Notes under the pieces: generated by a model
Told to the model about the DNA's origin: nothing
The model's input: the letters and a program-made list of their open reading frames with translations, nothing else
The model's database searches: none
Source: Erwinia aphidicola
GTDB taxonomy: Bacteria > Pseudomonadota > Gammaproteobacteria > Enterobacterales > Enterobacteriaceae
Length of the DNA stretch: 64,000 nt
Assembly (NCBI RefSeq): GCF_024169515.1
Contig: NZ_JAMKCQ010000001.1
Span: 496,001 to 560,000, forward strand
Reading direction: 5' to 3'
Part shown: one piece after another, positions 42,690 to 51,020 of the stretch
Layout of the letters: every line of letters begins with the position of its first letter
Numbering within the stretch: the stretch's first letter is position 1
Translations under genes and position numbers: made by a program

Positions 42690-44351
42690 ATGCTGGCACA
42701 ACTGACCATCAGTAACTTCGCGATTGTTCGCGAGCTTGAGATCGACTTTCAGCGCGGAATGACGGCTATCACCGGGGAAACCGGTGCGGGTAAATCCATC
42801 GCCATTGACGCGCTGGGTTTGTGTCTGGGTGGTCGTGCCGAGGCTGATATGGTGCGCCAGGGGGCAGCGCGGGCCGATATCTGCGCGCGCTTCTCCCTCA
42901 AAGATACCCCTTCCGCGCAGCGCTGGCTGACGGACAACCAGCTGGATGACGGTAACGAGTGCCTGCTGCGCCGCGTGATCAGCAGCGACGGTCGCTCACG
43001 CGGCTTTATCAACGGCACTGCGGTGCCGCTCTCCCAGCTGCGTGACCTCGGCCAAGCGCTTATCCAGATCCACGGCCAGCACGCCCATCAGCTGCTGCTC
43101 AAGCCTGAACACCAGAAAACGCTGCTGGATGCCTACGCCGGTGAGCCTCTGCTGATGCAAAACATGGCGCAGCACTACCGTCAGTGGCATCAGAGCTGCC
43201 GCGCGCTGGCGCAGCATCAGCAGCTGGCGCAGGAGCGTGAAGCGCGTCGTGAGCTGCTGCAGTATCAGCTGAAAGAGCTGAACGAGTTTGCGCCGGTCAG
43301 CGGCGAATATGAGCAGATCGATGAAGAGTATAAGCGCCTGGCAAACAGCGGGCAGCTGCTCTCGACCAGCCAGCAAGCCCTGCTGATGCTGGCCGATGGC
43401 GAAGAGAACAACCTGCAAAGCCAGCTGTATACCGCGCGCCAGCTGATGACCGAGCTGATGGAGATGGACGACAAGCTGAGCGGCGTGTCTGTCATGCTGG
43501 AAGAGGCCGCGATCCAGATCAGTGAGGCCAGCGATGAGCTGCGCCACTACTGTGACCGCCTCGACCTTGATCCTAACCGCCTGCACGAGCTGGAGCAGCG
43601 CCTGTCGCGCCAGATTAGCCTGGCGCGCAAGCATCACCTCGCCCCGGAAGAGCTGCCCGTATTTCATCAGCAGCTGCTGGCAGAACAGCAGCTGCTTGAC
43701 CAGCAGGAGAGCGACCAGGACGAGCTGAGCGAAGCCGTCAGCGTGCACTATGCTGCTGCCCTGAGCTGCGCACAGCAGCTGCACGCACGCCGCACTCATT
43801 TCGCCAACGAGCTGAGCGGGCTGATCACCGACAGCATGCACACGCTGTCGATGCCGCACGGCCGCTTCAGCATTGAAATTCAGTTCAACCCGGACCACCT
43901 GACGGCAGAAGGCGCGGACCGTATCGATTTCCGCGTCAGCACCAACCCTGGCCAGCCGGTTCAGCCGCTGGGCAAAGTGGCATCGGGCGGTGAGCTGTCG
44001 CGCATCGCGCTGGCTATCCAGGTGATTACCGCACGTAAAATGGATACGCCGGCGCTGATTTTCGATGAGGTGGACGTGGGTATCAGCGGGCCAACTGCTG
44101 CGGTGGTGGGTAAAATGCTGCGCCAGCTGGGTGAATCCACTCAGGTGATGTGCGTGACGCACCTGCCGCAGGTTGCGGGCTGTGGTCATCAGCATTTCTA
44201 CGTCAGTAAAGAGACCGACGGCGCGATGACCGAAACGCATATGCAGCCGCTGGACAAGCGCGCCCGCCTGCAGGAACTAGCACGTTTACTGGGCGGCAGC
44301 GAGGTCACGCGCAACACGCTGGCGAACGCCAAAGAGCTTTTAGCCGCCTGA
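42690..44351 (+). CDS. recN: DNA repair protein RecN
   Basis: A 553-residue SMC-like ATPase for double-strand break repair. Walker A is 'GETGAGKS' (about 30-37). Long coiled-coil arms rich in Gln, Glu and Leu occupy about 150-370. The ABC signature is '[14 protein letters not shown]' and Walker B is '[10 protein letters not shown]'. It is strongly SOS-induced, with three LexA boxes upstream. ATG has AGGAAAG upstream. Confidence 0.98.
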   Translation: MLAQLTISNFAIVRELEIDFQRGMTAITGETGAGKSIAIDALGLCLGGRAEADMVRQGAARADICARFSLKDTPSAQRWLTDNQLDDGNECLLRRVISSDGRSRGFINGTAVPLSQLRDLGQALIQIHGQHAHQLLLKPEHQKTLLDAYAGEPLLMQNMAQHYRQWHQSCRALAQHQQLAQEREARRELLQYQLKELNEFAPVSGEYEQIDEEYKRLANSGQLLSTSQQALLMLADGEENNLQSQLYTARQLMTELMEMDDKLSGVSVMLEEAAIQISEASDELRHYCDRLDLDPNRLHELEQRLSRQISLARKHHLAPEELPVFHQQLLAEQQLLDQQESDQDELSEAVSVHYAAALSCAQQLHARRTHFANELSGLITDSMHTLSMPHGRFSIEIQFNPDHLTAEGADRIDFRVSTNPGQPVQPLGKVASGGELSRIALAIQVITARKMDTPALIFDEVDVGISGPTAAVVGKMLRQLGESTQVMCVTHLPQVAGCGHQHFYVSKETDGAMTETHMQPLDKRARLQELARLLGGSEVTRNTLANAKELLAA

Positions 44352-44541
44352 CCATTGCACTTTTTTACCGGATTGTGGTCATATCGTTGCTTCGCAGAGG
44401 TTTTAAACTGCGGAAAGGTTTATTATCATCGGCAGCTTACACTGGTATCGTAGTTGCACACTGATAGACCCATGTCCTGGAGCGGCTTGTTTCAGGGAGT
44501 CCGGGGATACGAATATAGCCACAAAGGAATAAACATTGATT

Positions 44542-44889
44542 ATGCGCTGTAAAACGCTGACTGCTGCCGCGGTGGTTCTTCTGATGATGACCGCTGGATG
44601 TTCCACTCTGGAGCGAGTGGTTTACCGCCCGGATATCAACCAGGGCAACTACCTGGTCGCCAATGACGTCGCCAAAATCCATACTGGCATGACCCAACAG
44701 CAGGTTGCGTACACGCTGGGCACGCCGATGATGCACGACCCGTTTGGTAAAAACGTGTGGTATTACGTATTCCGTCAGGAGCCAGGCCATGAGCCGGTGA
44801 AACAGCAGACGCTGACCCTGACGTTTGATCAGAACGGCACGCTGACCAACATTGATAACAAACCTGCACTGAGCAAAAACGAAGGTTAA
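44542..44889 (+). CDS. bamE: BAM complex lipoprotein BamE
   Basis: A 115-residue outer-membrane lipoprotein of the beta-barrel assembly machinery. Its signal peptide ends at lipobox TAGC (Cys20), followed by a SmpA/OmlA fold with '[11 protein letters not shown]' and '[12 protein letters not shown]'. ATG at 44542 matches the E. coli N terminus ([10 protein letters not shown]); TTG two codons earlier (44536) has slightly better spacing to AAGGA and cannot be excluded. The 190-base gap after recN holds its promoter. Confidence 0.96.
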   Translation: MRCKTLTAAAVVLLMMTAGCSTLERVVYRPDINQGNYLVANDVAKIHTGMTQQQVAYTLGTPMMHDPFGKNVWYYVFRQEPGHEPVKQQTLTLTFDQNGTLTNIDNKPALSKNEG

Positions 44890-44933
44890 TCGTCTGTTCA
44901 TGCCGTGGCCGCCCCTCTTTTCCGGTCGGCCCA

Positions 44934-44968
44934 TAAAAAAATAAGGCGCTCAATGCGCCTTATTTTTT
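44934..44968. terminator. Bidirectional terminator between bamE and ratB
   Basis: A stem of AATAAGGCGC and GCGCCTTATT is flanked by seven A on one side and seven T on the other, so it works both ways for the convergent genes. It overlaps the ratB stop codon. Confidence 0.95.
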
Positions 44969-45247
44969 TGCTGCCCGCTCCGCCCGCTGGCGGCGCAGAT
45001 CTTTCGGGTCGGCAATCAGCGGCCGATAGATTTCGATGCGGTCACCGCTTTGCACTTCATCCTGCAGCTTCACCGGGCGGCTGAAAATCCCCACCTTGTT
45101 CTGCTGCAAACTGATGTCGCTGCGTATCTCCAGCAGGCCTGAGGCGATGATCGCTTGCTCTACGCTGCTGCCTTCCGGCACTTTAACGCTGTAAAGATAC
45201 TGCTTGTCCGGCAGTGCATACGCCACTTCCACCACGATATCAGGCAC
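44960..45247 (-). CDS. ratB: RnfH/RatB family ubiquitin-like protein
   Basis: A 95-residue UPF0125 (RnfH) protein with a beta-grasp fold, of unclear function, encoded with the RatA toxin-like protein. It has core '[13 protein letters not shown]' and '[11 protein letters not shown]...[23 protein letters not shown]'. The chosen start is GTG at 45247, with GAGG 6 bases upstream and a match to the E. coli N terminus. It overlaps the ratA stop by 8 bases, implying coupling. Confidence 0.9.
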   Translation of the reverse strand: MPDIVVEVAYALPDKQYLYSVKVPEGSSVEQAIIASGLLEIRSDISLQQNKVGIFSRPVKLQDEVQSGDRIEIYRPLIADPKDLRRQRAERAAKK

Positions 45248-45674
45248 TGTAGACCTCTTTCGCCCGCTGGGTAAACGCCTGCACCATGCTGCTGGCCAGC
45301 TCTTTAAAGATGCGGCCAAATGCCAGCTCAACCAGCATGTTGGTGAACTCAAAGTCCAGATTGAGCTCAACCTTGCAGGCCTCTTCGCTCAGCGCAGTAA
45401 AACGCCAGCCGCCGGTCAGCTTACGGAACGGGCCATCAACCAGCTGCATATGGATACTTTGATTATCGGTCAGCGTATTGCGGGTGACGAAGGTTTTACT
45501 GATACCGGCTTTGGAGACGTCAACTGAAGCGGTCATCTGGTCATCGCTGGCGTCCAGCACCCGGCTACCGGTGCAGCCCGGTAAAAACTGCGGATAGCTG
45601 TCAACGTCGTTAACTAAGCGGTACATCTGCTCAGCACTGTACGGCACCAGCGCGGAACGACTAATCTGGGACAT
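45240..45674 (-). CDS. ratA: RatA, START-fold ribosome-association protein
   Basis: A 144-residue coenzyme Q-binding/START-fold protein (UPF0083). E. coli RatA was described as a toxin that blocks 70S formation, and homologues such as COQ10 bind quinones. Signature: '[28 protein letters not shown]'. ATG at 45674 has AGGA at good spacing; five more in-frame codons lie upstream. It is divergent from smpB. Confidence 0.93.
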   Translation of the reverse strand: MSQISRSALVPYSAEQMYRLVNDVDSYPQFLPGCTGSRVLDASDDQMTASVDVSKAGISKTFVTRNTLTDNQSIHMQLVDGPFRKLTGGWRFTALSEEACKVELNLDFEFTNMLVELAFGRIFKELASSMVQAFTQRAKEVYSA

Positions 45675-45834
45675 AACGATTCCTGTCAATTTCTAGAACT
45701 TATCAATAATACCATTGCCAGCAATCAAACAAAAATTCTCTCCGGCCGGGCATCTGCTAGAATACCCGTTTACCCCGCTGGTAACGTTACAGGGGATGCC
45801 ATTAATCACGGCTTCATGTAAACTAAGTGGCACT

Positions 45835-46317
45835 ATGACAAAGAAAAAAGCACATAAACCCGGTTCCGCTACCATTGCCATGAACAAGCGCGCCCGCCAT
45901 GAATACTTCATCGAAGAAGAGTTCGAAGCCGGGCTTTCGCTCCAGGGATGGGAAGTCAAAACTCTCCGCGCCGGTAAGGCCAACATCAGCGACAGCTACA
46001 TCATGCTGCGCGATGGCGAAGCTTACCTGTTCGGGTCAACTTTCCAGCCTTTGAGCGTCGCCTCTACGCATTATGTCTGCGACCCGACGCGCAGCCGCAA
46101 GCTGCTGCTGAAAAAACGCGAGCTCGACACGCTGATTGGTAAAGTTAACCGTGATGGTTACACCATTATTGCGCTGTCGATGTACTGGAAAAACGCCTGG
46201 GCTAAGCTGAAAATCGGCCTGGCAAAAGGTAAGCGCGAGCACGACAAGCGCGATGACATCAAAGATCGTGAGTGGAAATTAGACAAAGCGCGTATCATGA
46301 AACACGCTAATCGCTAA
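45835..46317 (+). CDS. smpB: tmRNA-binding protein SmpB
   Basis: A 160-residue OB-fold partner of tmRNA needed for trans-translation. The core is '[26 protein letters not shown]', and the basic C-terminal tail '[24 protein letters not shown]' enters the empty mRNA channel. ATG at 45835 gives the E. coli N terminus ([15 protein letters not shown]). The gene precedes ssrA by 49 bases. Confidence 0.98.
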   Translation: MTKKKAHKPGSATIAMNKRARHEYFIEEEFEAGLSLQGWEVKTLRAGKANISDSYIMLRDGEAYLFGSTFQPLSVASTHYVCDPTRSRKLLLKKRELDTLIGKVNRDGYTIIALSMYWKNAWAKLKIGLAKGKREHDKRDDIKDREWKLDKARIMKHANR

Positions 46318-46322
46318 CCTAC

Positions 46323-46352
46323 TGGTACAGCGACAGGTTTTTCTGATATACT
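46323..46352 (+). promoter_or_regulatory. Promoter of ssrA
   Basis: The -10 TATACT (46347-46352) is clear. A weak -35 TGGTAC lies at 46323-46328. Transcription would start near 46359, giving a short 5' leader to be removed by RNase P at 46367. Confidence 0.65.
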
Positions 46353-46366
46353 GCGAAACAGTACTT

Positions 46367-46729
46367 GGGGCTGATTCTGGATTCGACAGGATTTGCGTAG
46401 CCCTAGGAGCATGCCGAGGGGCGGTTTGCCTCGTTAAAAGCCGCAAAAAAATAGTCGCAAACGACGAAAACTACGCACTAGCAGCTTAATACCCTGCTTA
46501 GAGCCTTCTCTCCCTAGCTTCCGTTCTTAAGACGGGGATCAAGAGAAGTCAAACCCAAAAGAACTCGTGTGGATACCCGGCCTGGGGTTGAAGCACTAAA
46601 ACTAATCAGGCTAGTTTGTCAGTGGCGTGTCTGTCCGCAGCTGGCCGGCGAATGTAAAGACTGACTAAGCATGTAGTGCCGACGGTGTAGTAATTCTGGA
46701 CGGGGGTTCAAATCCCCCCAGCTCCACCA
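46367..46729 (+). ncRNA. ssrA: Transfer-messenger RNA (10Sa RNA)
   Basis: A 363-nt tmRNA. The 5' end GGGGCTGATTCTGGATTCGA and 3' end CAGCTCCACCA pair as the acceptor stem, with CCA encoded. The tag reading frame at 46457-46489 encodes ANDENYALAA and a TAA stop. The T-arm is GGGGG-TTCAAAT-CCCCC. It rescues stalled ribosomes with SmpB. Its 3' end is a common phage attachment site, and a prophage follows here. Confidence 0.99.
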
Positions 46730-46737
46730 AATAAAAC

Positions 46738-46768
46738 AAAGGGTTACGTTCCAGCGTAGCCCTTTTTC
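46738..46768 (+). terminator. Terminator of ssrA
   Basis: AAAGGGTTACG/CGTAGCCCTTT (46738-46748 with 46755-46765; one G-U pair) is followed by TTCT. It lies 9 bases past the tmRNA CCA end. Confidence 0.85.
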
Positions 46769-46940
46769 TATTGAAGTGGCGGCAAATTGGCGACAGACTA
46801 GCAATTTTAGTTTGTTATGTCGCTGTTAAGTAATGCTGGCCTTATCAGGCATACAGTTGGGTCGTAGCAGCCGTTCAACTGAAATTTAAGAAAGTGCTAC
46901 GGATTTGAGTGCCCCATTAAGGCAACCTCTAGGAGTTTCG

Positions 46941-47087
46941 ATGAATACTTTCGAAAAGGGCTCAGATCTGCTTTCAAAACGCATTTATGCTATGAGTGGC
47001 TTAATCATGGCATTAGCGAATATTGGACTACACCCAGTACTCGTTATTCCTATTAGTGCTTTACTTGTAGCATTTCTGCGTAAATGA
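46941..47087 (+). CDS. Small membrane protein in prophage cargo
   Basis: A 48-residue protein starting MNTFEKGSDLLSKRIYAMSG. One long hydrophobic segment (about 17-45, 'LIMALANIGLHPVLVIPIS...') is preceded by a basic residue and ends LRK. ATG at 46941 has AGGAG at ideal spacing; a 12-codon upstream extension is unlikely. The family is not recognised. It lies 81 bases before the HEPN-like gene on the same strand, separated by a hairpin. Confidence 0.65.
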   Translation: MNTFEKGSDLLSKRIYAMSGLIMALANIGLHPVLVIPISALLVAFLRK

Positions 47088-47102
47088 TAGCGTAACAAGT
47101 CC

Positions 47103-47122
47103 GGCCTAACGAAAGTTAGGCC
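47103..47122 (+). other. Hairpin between the two cargo genes
   Basis: A perfect 8-bp stem GGCCTAAC/GTTAGGCC is closed by a GAAA (GNRA) tetraloop. No T-run follows, so an attenuator or mRNA-stability element is more likely than a full terminator. Confidence 0.55.
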
Positions 47123-47168
47123 ACCCCAACCTCTTAGCTTAAACTATCTTATTTTAAAAGGATGTTAC

Positions 47169-47957
47169 ATGGCTACACAGTTTGAAAAATTAAAAAAAGA
47201 GTTGGATGAACTCGATAGAATGGGTCGTGTTCTATATTTCTCCATGCTCAAAGAATGTGATAAAGTTGATGATGAGTTTGTCCTTAAATTAAAAGAGAAT
47301 GGCTACGAGATAGTAAATTTCAGACTCGAATACCAAAGCTGGTACACTAAGTCCTATCGAGTAGTATCTCAACTAATTAAAGAAAGATTATCAGAATTTG
47401 AATACTTATATAAAGGTGATCCGAAAAGAAAAAGCATTAGTTACTCAAACTACTCAATTACCGATTATATTCTTCAATTAGAAACCACGAACGGACTAGG
47501 CGAAAGAATCCGTACTCCAGCTGATGCAGTGTCTAAGATGGAGATACAATATAAAATCTTATCCTCTGCAAGAGAACGATTCACTAGTGTTCTATTCGAC
47601 ATCAAAGATATTGTACAGGCTGATATTTTTGATTCAGAACTCGACACCTCGCGTGAACTTAATAAAAAAGGGTTCGTACGAGCAGCAGGGGCGGTTACTG
47701 GTGTAATACTTGAGAAGCACTTATCTCATATTTGTTCATTGCATGAAATTAAATTACGCAAAGCTAATCCGGGAATTTCTGATTACAACCAATCATTGAA
47801 AGACAATGAAGTGATCGATACGCCCACGTGGCGTTTTATTCAACATTTGGGTGATATCCGTAATCTTTGTGATCACAAAAAAGAACGTGAACCAACGAAA
47901 GATGAAGTTAATGATTTTATTATCGGAGTTGATAAAATCACTAAAACTGTATACTAA
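47169..47957 (+). CDS. HEPN-like domain protein, candidate phage-defence RNase
   Basis: A 262-residue predicted cytosolic protein with an AT-rich gene unlike the neighbouring phage operon. The N-terminal half is helical and charged with no recognised domain. The C-terminal part (about 165-260) has the 'RAAGAVTGVILEKHLSHIC' helix followed by 'HLGDIRNLCDHKK', where R231-x4-H236 fits the catalytic R-x4-6-H motif of HEPN ribonucleases. Good ribosome site AAAAGGA. HEPN proteins act in abortive infection and toxin-antitoxin systems; no classical antitoxin gene is next to it. The function is inferred. Confidence 0.65.
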   Translation: MATQFEKLKKELDELDRMGRVLYFSMLKECDKVDDEFVLKLKENGYEIVNFRLEYQSWYTKSYRVVSQLIKERLSEFEYLYKGDPKRKSISYSNYSITDYILQLETTNGLGERIRTPADAVSKMEIQYKILSSARERFTSVLFDIKDIVQADIFDSELDTSRELNKKGFVRAAGAVTGVILEKHLSHICSLHEIKLRKANPGISDYNQSLKDNEVIDTPTWRFIQHLGDIRNLCDHKKEREPTKDEVNDFIIGVDKITKTVY

Positions 47958-48238
47958 TATAGCAATGAAGGCTTCTTGCCTTCATTTTTATTTTCTAAAT
48001 GCTCAAACGCCGCTTGCCATGCTGTACTCTCATCAGGAAATGGCTTAACAGCAATGCACCGCCACTCATTTTCCCCGCTGCCAATCACCAAATACCGTAC
48101 ATCCCACTGATCGCCGCGTGGCCATATGACGTATCGCCCATCCGGTACGCCGTTGCGCGGCAGCGTATCCGCTTCAGTCAGCTTTTCACCTCTGGCCATA
48201 AACATAAAAACAGCCCCATTGATGGTTATGCGTCTCAT
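47954..48238 (-). CDS. LexA-controlled prophage protein of unknown function
   Basis: A 94-residue basic protein starting MRRITINGAVFMFMARGEKL and ending EGKKPSLLY. It contains aromatic motifs such as 'DGRYVIWPRGDQWDVRYLV'. The family is not recognised, and it does not look like DinI. ATG at 48238 has GAGGG 7 bases upstream. A strong LexA box lies 27-42 bases upstream, so it should be expressed on DNA damage. Its position between the late operon and the attachment end corresponds to tum, the LexA-controlled antirepressor gene of phage 186, but no sequence likeness to Tum is claimed. Its stop overlaps the HEPN-like gene stop by 4 bases (tail to tail). Confidence 0.7.
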   Translation of the reverse strand: MRRITINGAVFMFMARGEKLTEADTLPRNGVPDGRYVIWPRGDQWDVRYLVIGSGENEWRCIAVKPFPDESTAWQAAFEHLENKNEGKKPSLLY

Positions 48239-48264
48239 AGTTCTGCCCTCTGTGAATATAAAAA

Positions 48265-48280
48265 CTGTATATAATTACAG
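48265..48280 (-). promoter_or_regulatory. LexA box of the 94-residue prophage gene
   Basis: CTGT-ATATAATT-ACAG has perfect arms and the 8-base spacer. The flanked 20-mer matches the consensus TACTGTATATATATACAGTA at 17 of 20 positions. A -10-like TATATT follows at 48260-48255 on the minus strand. Confidence 0.85.
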
Positions 48281-48595
48281 TATATTCATTTCGGTAATTT
48301 CAGTCACCCCGTGAAACCACTCACACCGCAAAGCCGCGCCGCACCTGAGTTTTTCATTCTCAGCCATTACGCTAACGATCCCATTAACGATCCGGGAATT
48401 TGACGCAATATATGCAAAACCCTTTCATATCTGATGCTTACGATTTTTAAGCGATCCTTTAATGATCCAGAAAACTGAAAAATGCTGAAATCCTTTTCAA
48501 TCTTTTCAGTTTGGGTTTTTCCGCAAAGGCCCAGCGGCGGCGCGGGCTGGCGGTGTGGTTTGTAGAAATATGAAACTGAAAAAACTTTTAGATCC

Positions 48596-48631
48596 AAAAA
48601 CGGCAGGCGGGTGCGGTGTAGTGCCGTTTTT
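48596..48631. terminator. Hairpin with A-run and T-run in the prophage intergenic region
   Basis: AAAAACGGCA/TGCCGTTTTT, a perfect 10-bp stem with a 16-base loop, starts with A and ends with T on both strands. It could stop transcription in either direction. Confidence 0.7.
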
Positions 48632-48770
48632 GTCTCCGACCCGTTTATTTTGTCAGGCTGTGGCGGGCTGTGCGCCACGCTGCTGCGTTAATCCTTTTTG
48701 GTTTGATACGGACGCCGCCACGCTGCCGCGCCTCGCTGTGCGCGTTCTGGTGGCTCTGGGGTATGGGCGT

Positions 48771-48794
48771 AAAAAAGCCCGCACTGGGCGGGCT
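48771..48794 (-). terminator. Terminator of the prophage late operon
   Basis: On the minus strand AGCCCGC-loop-GCGGGCT is followed by six T. It lies 17 bases past the stop of the last late gene (hub-spike). Confidence 0.92.
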
Positions 48795-48810
48795 GAGTTT
48801 CTGGCGGGGA

Positions 48811-50487
48811 TCAGCCGATTACCGGCCTGTATTTTGTTTTCAGTTTATCGGCCTGACTGCCCGTCTGCGCGATGGCTGCCGCGTTCGTCGGCTGTCCCGT
48901 GTCCGGGTGCGTATGGGCTGCCGTCAGCTGCGCCAGCTGCCTGACCACATCGAGGGTATCCAGCATCAGCTGCATCACGTTAATCTGCTGACTACCTACC
49001 CAGACAACGGGCGCAATCACCTGCTGCTGCGCGGCGGCGATGCTGCTGCGTATGCCCCCGATTTTTTCCATCAGGTCGCCTGCCACATCGCTGGTACTGC
49101 CTCCCGCGATGCTGGCTTTGCAGTCGCCCGATACAGTGGCCACACGGTTACCCTGTACCGCCTGCGCATAATCGCCCAGCGTGACACATTCAATAGCTCC
49201 GGCCAGCAGCGTGCTCTTACCCACTACGGTAGTTTTGTCCGTGGCCTTAACCGTGGTTTCCCGCGCTATAAGGGTGCGGGTCTCGTCGTCGGCCTCGATG
49301 CTGCGCGACATTGAAGACTCAGTGATCGCCTGGTCCGTTTTGCGCACCCAGTCACCGCCCTGGGTGATGCGCTGCGAAACTTCCTCCCGCTGCTGCTGTA
49401 GCTGCTCGCCCGGCTTTATGTCCGGCAGGCTGTTGCCCTGCGCCATGGTCTGCCGGACAAAGGGCTTATCCGGCCTGCCTCCGGTAAAGCCAATTTCGAC
49501 CAGCGTCCCGGCTGGCGGAAACTGGAACATGCCGGAATCATTGCCCGCCATAGGGACAGGAAGCGGCACGGCTGAATAAAGCGGCGTGCTGCCGTCCGGG
49601 TTGCCGTCCGCATCCAGCAGCTGCAAATCCACGGCGTATCGTGGCCGGAACGGATCGGCAAAATCGCCACTGCTGACCGACTCGGCAGGCGCTTCAACCC
49701 GCGCAAACTTTGGCAGATGCAGGCCGGAAGCCAGCTCAGGGTAAGCAACCTCGATCTGGCGCTGAACTGGCGATTTTTGGGATGCCCTGCCCGTCACCTG
49801 ACTGCGCGAAGCCCATGTAATTTCCAGCTCGTCATTGTGCAGTCTGACCCGCGTCAGCCGCTGGCCGTTCAGCTCCACGCCGGGGCGGATGCTCTGCACC
49901 ACCGGGATGGTCATGGCATTGCCGCCCGTGGCGCTGCTGGCGAACTCTGCCGGAACGTCCACGGGTTTTCCGGCAAACAGGGCGTGCTCTGCCGCGCCCA
50001 GCCACACGTCCCCGTCCGGCAGCTGATACCACTGATAATCGGTGACGCCGAACGCCGCGCCCAGACTGGCCAGCAGCTGGAAGCCCGTCCCCGAATGGGT
50101 AAAGTGCGGGATCGGCTTATCAGCATATGAGGCGCTGGCCACGCTGACCGTCAGCCCGCTGTTTTCCGTCAACCAGCCAGCAATCTGGCGCAGCGTGGGA
50201 TGCTGAAACGAGCACGGCCAGCTGCGATCAAAAATCCCGACCAGCTCGCGCACGAAAAGCCGCTGGTAGCCGTTTTCTGCGGGCTGGCTGCGCTCAACGT
50301 AACCCGTAAACCAGCGCAGCACTTTATCCGTGTACCCCACATCAAGCCGGACCACCTTCCCGGTGTAGTCCTGTGCGGTTTCTGCGGTAATAAACCCCCG
50401 CCCGCAGCCGTTCAGCTCCAGCACGATATTCACATCTACCAGGTGAACCGCATCACCGGACAGCCACAGCTTTTTGATTGGTTTCAT
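48811..50487 (-). CDS. Fused baseplate hub-spike protein (gpD plus gpV-like)
   Basis: A 558-residue tail protein. The first about 330 residues resemble the P2 gpD hub (gp27-type fold; 'VRLDVGYTDKVLRWFTGYVERSQP'). A gp5/gpV-type OB fold follows ('GMFQFPPAGTLVEIGFTGGRPDKPFV'), then a beta-prism region of short repeats. Near the C terminus, 'HTHPDTG' is the metal-binding tip motif of phage spikes. P2 encodes hub and spike separately; one chain does both here. It is the last gene of the late operon. Confidence 0.82.
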   Translation of the reverse strand: MKPIKKLWLSGDAVHLVDVNIVLELNGCGRGFITAETAQDYTGKVVRLDVGYTDKVLRWFTGYVERSQPAENGYQRLFVRELVGIFDRSWPCSFQHPTLRQIAGWLTENSGLTVSVASASYADKPIPHFTHSGTGFQLLASLGAAFGVTDYQWYQLPDGDVWLGAAEHALFAGKPVDVPAEFASSATGGNAMTIPVVQSIRPGVELNGQRLTRVRLHNDELEITWASRSQVTGRASQKSPVQRQIEVAYPELASGLHLPKFARVEAPAESVSSGDFADPFRPRYAVDLQLLDADGNPDGSTPLYSAVPLPVPMAGNDSGMFQFPPAGTLVEIGFTGGRPDKPFVRQTMAQGNSLPDIKPGEQLQQQREEVSQRITQGGDWVRKTDQAITESSMSRSIEADDETRTLIARETTVKATDKTTVVGKSTLLAGAIECVTLGDYAQAVQGNRVATVSGDCKASIAGGSTSDVAGDLMEKIGGIRSSIAAAQQQVIAPVVWVGSQQINVMQLMLDTLDVVRQLAQLTAAHTHPDTGQPTNAAAIAQTGSQADKLKTKYRPVIG

Positions 50488-50489
50488 CC

Positions 50490-51020
50490 CTACCCCAGCG
50501 AGTCATTCACGGGTTTGAGCACCTTGCGCTCGAACCACGTCATTTTGTCATCATCTTCCGCAGCTGAGCTGCTGCCGCCTGCCGTCTGTTTTGTCGCGCT
50601 GATTTTGCCAGCGGCGCGGGCCTGCTTTTTCTCGTCCACGCTCAGGCGCTCTTTGATTGTGAACGTCACCAGCCAGGCCATTTCTTTATCCTGTCGCGGT
50701 GCGTCAATATTCCCGGTAAAAGTCCCCTCACGGAAATTTACGCTACGGGCCTCCATACACGCCACGCGGTAAACCTTCAGCTTTCCGGCCTTGTCGCGTG
50801 CGCTGGCCATTTCAAAAATCTGCTTCAGCATATCGCGCTCACTGAACGGCACCAGCCCGGACACGCGCAGCTCTTTTGCCTTGATGCCCTGCTCCGCAGT
50901 GGCCGTGCTTGACGTCTGGCCAGACTGGTCCTTTTCCTGAAACGCCATGGAAATCGTTACCCGGATGTTTTTCAGGAAAATGCCTTTGCCATCAAGGGCG
51001 AATGTTGCTGTCGATGTCAT
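50490..51020 (-). CDS. Conserved tail or baseplate protein of unknown role
   Basis: A 176-residue protein with a beta-rich first part ('[25 protein letters not shown]') and a charged tail ending 'KMTWFERKVLKPVNDSLG'. No TM helix or signal. It starts inside the upstream gene (29-base overlap) and ends 2 bases before the hub-spike gene. The place between the fibre genes and the hub suggests a tail-end or baseplate component, but the family is not identified. Confidence 0.6.
   Translation of the reverse strand: MTSTATFALDGKGIFLKNIRVTISMAFQEKDQSGQTSSTATAEQGIKAKELRVSGLVPFSERDMLKQIFEMASARDKAGKLKVYRVACMEARSVNFREGTFTGNIDAPRQDKEMAWLVTFTIKERLSVDEKKQARAAGKISATKQTAGGSSSAAEDDDKMTWFERKVLKPVNDSLG

Larger units (their letters stand above)
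48283..48810. other. Prophage intergenic region with short repeats and two terminators
   Basis: No convincing gene. It holds four GATCC-centred repeats (48372-48381, 48384-48393, 48447-48457, 48458-48468). It also holds three copies of AAACTGAAAA (48472-48481 and 48573-48582 direct, 48503-48512 inverted), and terminators at 48596-48631 and 48776-48794. Open plus-strand frames starting at 48555 and 48670 run over the late operon end and are judged doubtful. Confidence 0.6.

Noticed and set aside
42996..44240. 414-codon minus-strand ORF inside recN
   Set aside because: Antisense shadow of a GC-rich, Gln/Leu-rich gene; no ribosome site and low-complexity Gln/Leu/His composition.
46619..46804. 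Minus-strand ORF of 61 codons over the tmRNA 3' end (WWSWGDLNPRP-type peptide)
   Set aside because: It is the antisense of the ssrA acceptor and T-arm, a well-known spurious annotation.
48372..48582. Short repeats as a possible CRISPR array
   Set aside because: The repeats are about 10 bases, irregularly spaced and partly inverted, with no spacer periodicity or cas genes; no CRISPR array was seen in the window.
48555..49314. Overlapping plus-strand ORFs from 48555 and 48670 across the late operon end
   Set aside because: They run through two terminators and into the hub-spike gene antisense. Parts look vaguely like peptides seen in prophage ORFs, but there is no ribosome site or domain to support them.
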